A stretch of 64,000 nucleotides of DNA, from assembly GCF_010500245.1 (NCBI RefSeq), contig NZ_JAAGOX010000005.1, forward strand, positions 1 through 64,000, in the 5' to 3' direction. The stretch comes from Ruegeria sp. PrR005. GTDB taxonomy: Bacteria > Pseudomonadota > Alphaproteobacteria > Rhodobacterales > Rhodobacteraceae. Under the pieces are notes generated by a model. That model ran no database searches, had not been told where the DNA came from, and saw nothing but the letters and a program-made list of their open reading frames with translations. Positions within the stretch are counted from its first letter, which is position 1, and every line of letters begins with the position of its first letter. Shown here one piece after another: positions 63,254 through 64,000 of this stretch. The position numbers and the translations under genes are program-made.

Positions 63254-64000
63254 TCACCGCCCCTTGAACAGGCTGCCCAGGATGCCGCGCACGATGCGGC
63301 GGCCGGTGGTGCCCTTCAGCTCCTTGATCACCGCCTCGCCCATGGCGCTGGTCAGTGTATCCTCTTTCTTGGTGCGCTTCGGCGCCCGCGACGACGACCG
63401 GCTCACCCGGCTGCCGGAATAACGGCGGGCCGAGTTGTATTCGCGCTCCCAGGGGCTTGCCTCCTCTGCCTTCACCTCGGCGTCCTCCGCTTCCCGTGCC
63501 GCCATTTCGGCCCGTTTGGCAAGGATCTCGAAGGCCGACTTGCGATCGAGCGGCGTGTCGTATTTCCCTGCCATGTCGGAACTGTTCAGGATCGCCCGGC
63601 GCTCAGCCGGACCGATCGGCCCCAACTGGGACGAGGGCGGCCGGATCAGCGTGCGCTCGACGATCCCGGGCACGCCTTTCTTCTGCAACAGCGAGGTCAC
63701 CGCCTCGCCCACGCCCACGTCCCGGATCGCATCCTCGGTATCGAAGGCGGGGTTCTCGCGATAGGTTTCCGCCGCCAGCCGCAGGTTCTTGCGATCCTTG
63801 GCGGTAAAGGCGCGCAGCGCGTGCTGGATGCGGTTGCCCAGCTGGCCAAGGATATCCTCGGGCACATCGGCGGGGTTCTGGGTGATGAAATAGACCCCCA
63901 CCCCCTTGGACCGGATCAGCCGCGCCACCTGTTCCACCTTGTCGATCAGCGCCTTGGGCGCGTCATCGAACAGCAAATGAGCCTCGTCAAAGAAGAACAC
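63254..64000 (-). CDS. HerA-like ATPase, DUF853 family, C-terminal part (runs off the window)
   Basis: 248 residues visible, the C-terminal half of a protein of about 500. Walker B FFFDEAHLLFDDAPKALIDK, then VARLIRSKGVGVYFITQNPADVPEDILGQL, GNRIQHALRAFTAKDRKNLR, and an extended basic and serine-rich tail (GSRVSRSSSRAPKRTKKED) belong to the YjgR/DUF853 group related to HerA-type DNA translocases. Walker A lies beyond the edge. Function is unproven; the fold suggests DNA translocation. Confidence 0.9.
   Translation of the reverse strand: MFFFDEAHLLFDDAPKALIDKVEQVARLIRSKGVGVYFITQNPADVPEDILGQLGNRIQHALRAFTAKDRKNLRLAAETYRENPAFDTEDAIRDVGVGEAVTSLLQKKGVPGIVERTLIRPPSSQLGPIGPAERRAILNSSDMAGKYDTPLDRKSAFEILAKRAEMAAREAEDAEVKAEEASPWEREYNSARRYSGSRVSRSSSRAPKRTKKEDTLTSAMGEAVIKELKGTTGRRIVRGILGSLFKGR

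Overview
This is a gene-dense, GC-rich, circa 64 kb stretch of what looks like a Rhodobacterales (Roseobacter-group) chromosome, most likely Ruegeria/Silicibacter-like. The signs are an L21 protein with a C-terminal helix-hairpin-helix extension, a ChpT phosphotransferase with CtrA-type TTAA-N7-TTAA boxes in the same window, an olsB-olsA ornithine-lipid operon, a PstA of alphaproteobacterial architecture, and a triple-hairpin intergenic element of a kind I recall from this order. The genus is inference from content; I could not run a search.

Left end (1-5.9 kb): an operon on the minus strand, iclR - mtoX - SCO - MauG-like - adhC. It encodes a SELENBP/SBP56-type methanethiol oxidase, its presumed copper and cofactor maturation proteins, and glutathione-dependent formaldehyde dehydrogenase to remove the formaldehyde made. 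It borders about 1.2 kb of decayed mobile DNA (an IS3-family remnant that appears to have inserted in a broken integrase) beside tRNA-Ser(CGA), as if an island had entered at that tRNA.

Core block (6-19.6 kb): two tandem DUF2059-like periplasmic proteins, rplU-rpmA, a LysE exporter and an acetyltransferase, obgE-proB-proA, chpT (opposite), a DUF3553 protein, olsB-olsA, rpsB-tsf, a hairpin-rich intergenic region, then a LuxR-type solo regulator whose start overlaps aroQ.

Acyl-CoA region (19.7-42.5 kb): about 22 catabolic genes. They include MaoC and enoyl-CoA hydratases, three acyl-CoA dehydrogenases (two adjacent and possibly heteromeric, plus glutaryl-CoA dehydrogenase), several SDRs, a nitronate monooxygenase-like protein, two histidine phosphatases, an ACAD10/11-type phosphotransferase, a small glutathione-linked set (2-hydroxychromene-2-carboxylate isomerase, SDR, GST), a serine hydrolase, acetoacetate-CoA ligase, thioesterase II, a SulP transporter, and IclR and LysR regulators. 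The kinase next to paired acyl-CoA dehydrogenases suggests a phosphorylation-dependent route for 4-hydroxyacyl-CoAs; this is the most interesting metabolic hypothesis in the window.

Phosphate and growth block (42.5-54.5 kb): yicC - gmk - gamma-carbonic anhydrase - phoR - pstSCAB - phoU - phoB, all on the minus strand, with two Pho boxes before pstS. A divergent PAS-domain gene is preceded by two CtrA-type boxes. A class II DAHP synthase and a divergent GlxA-type AraC regulator follow.

Right end (55.5-64 kb): a small secreted protein, a PQQ-type sugar dehydrogenase, a complete branched-chain amino-acid-type ABC transporter (livK-G-F-H-M), a DUF2306 membrane protein and the C-terminal part of a HerA-like DUF853 ATPase cut by the window edge. 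In three operons (mtoX, pstS, livK) a hairpin follows the gene for the abundant periplasmic protein, which probably sets its expression above that of the genes downstream.
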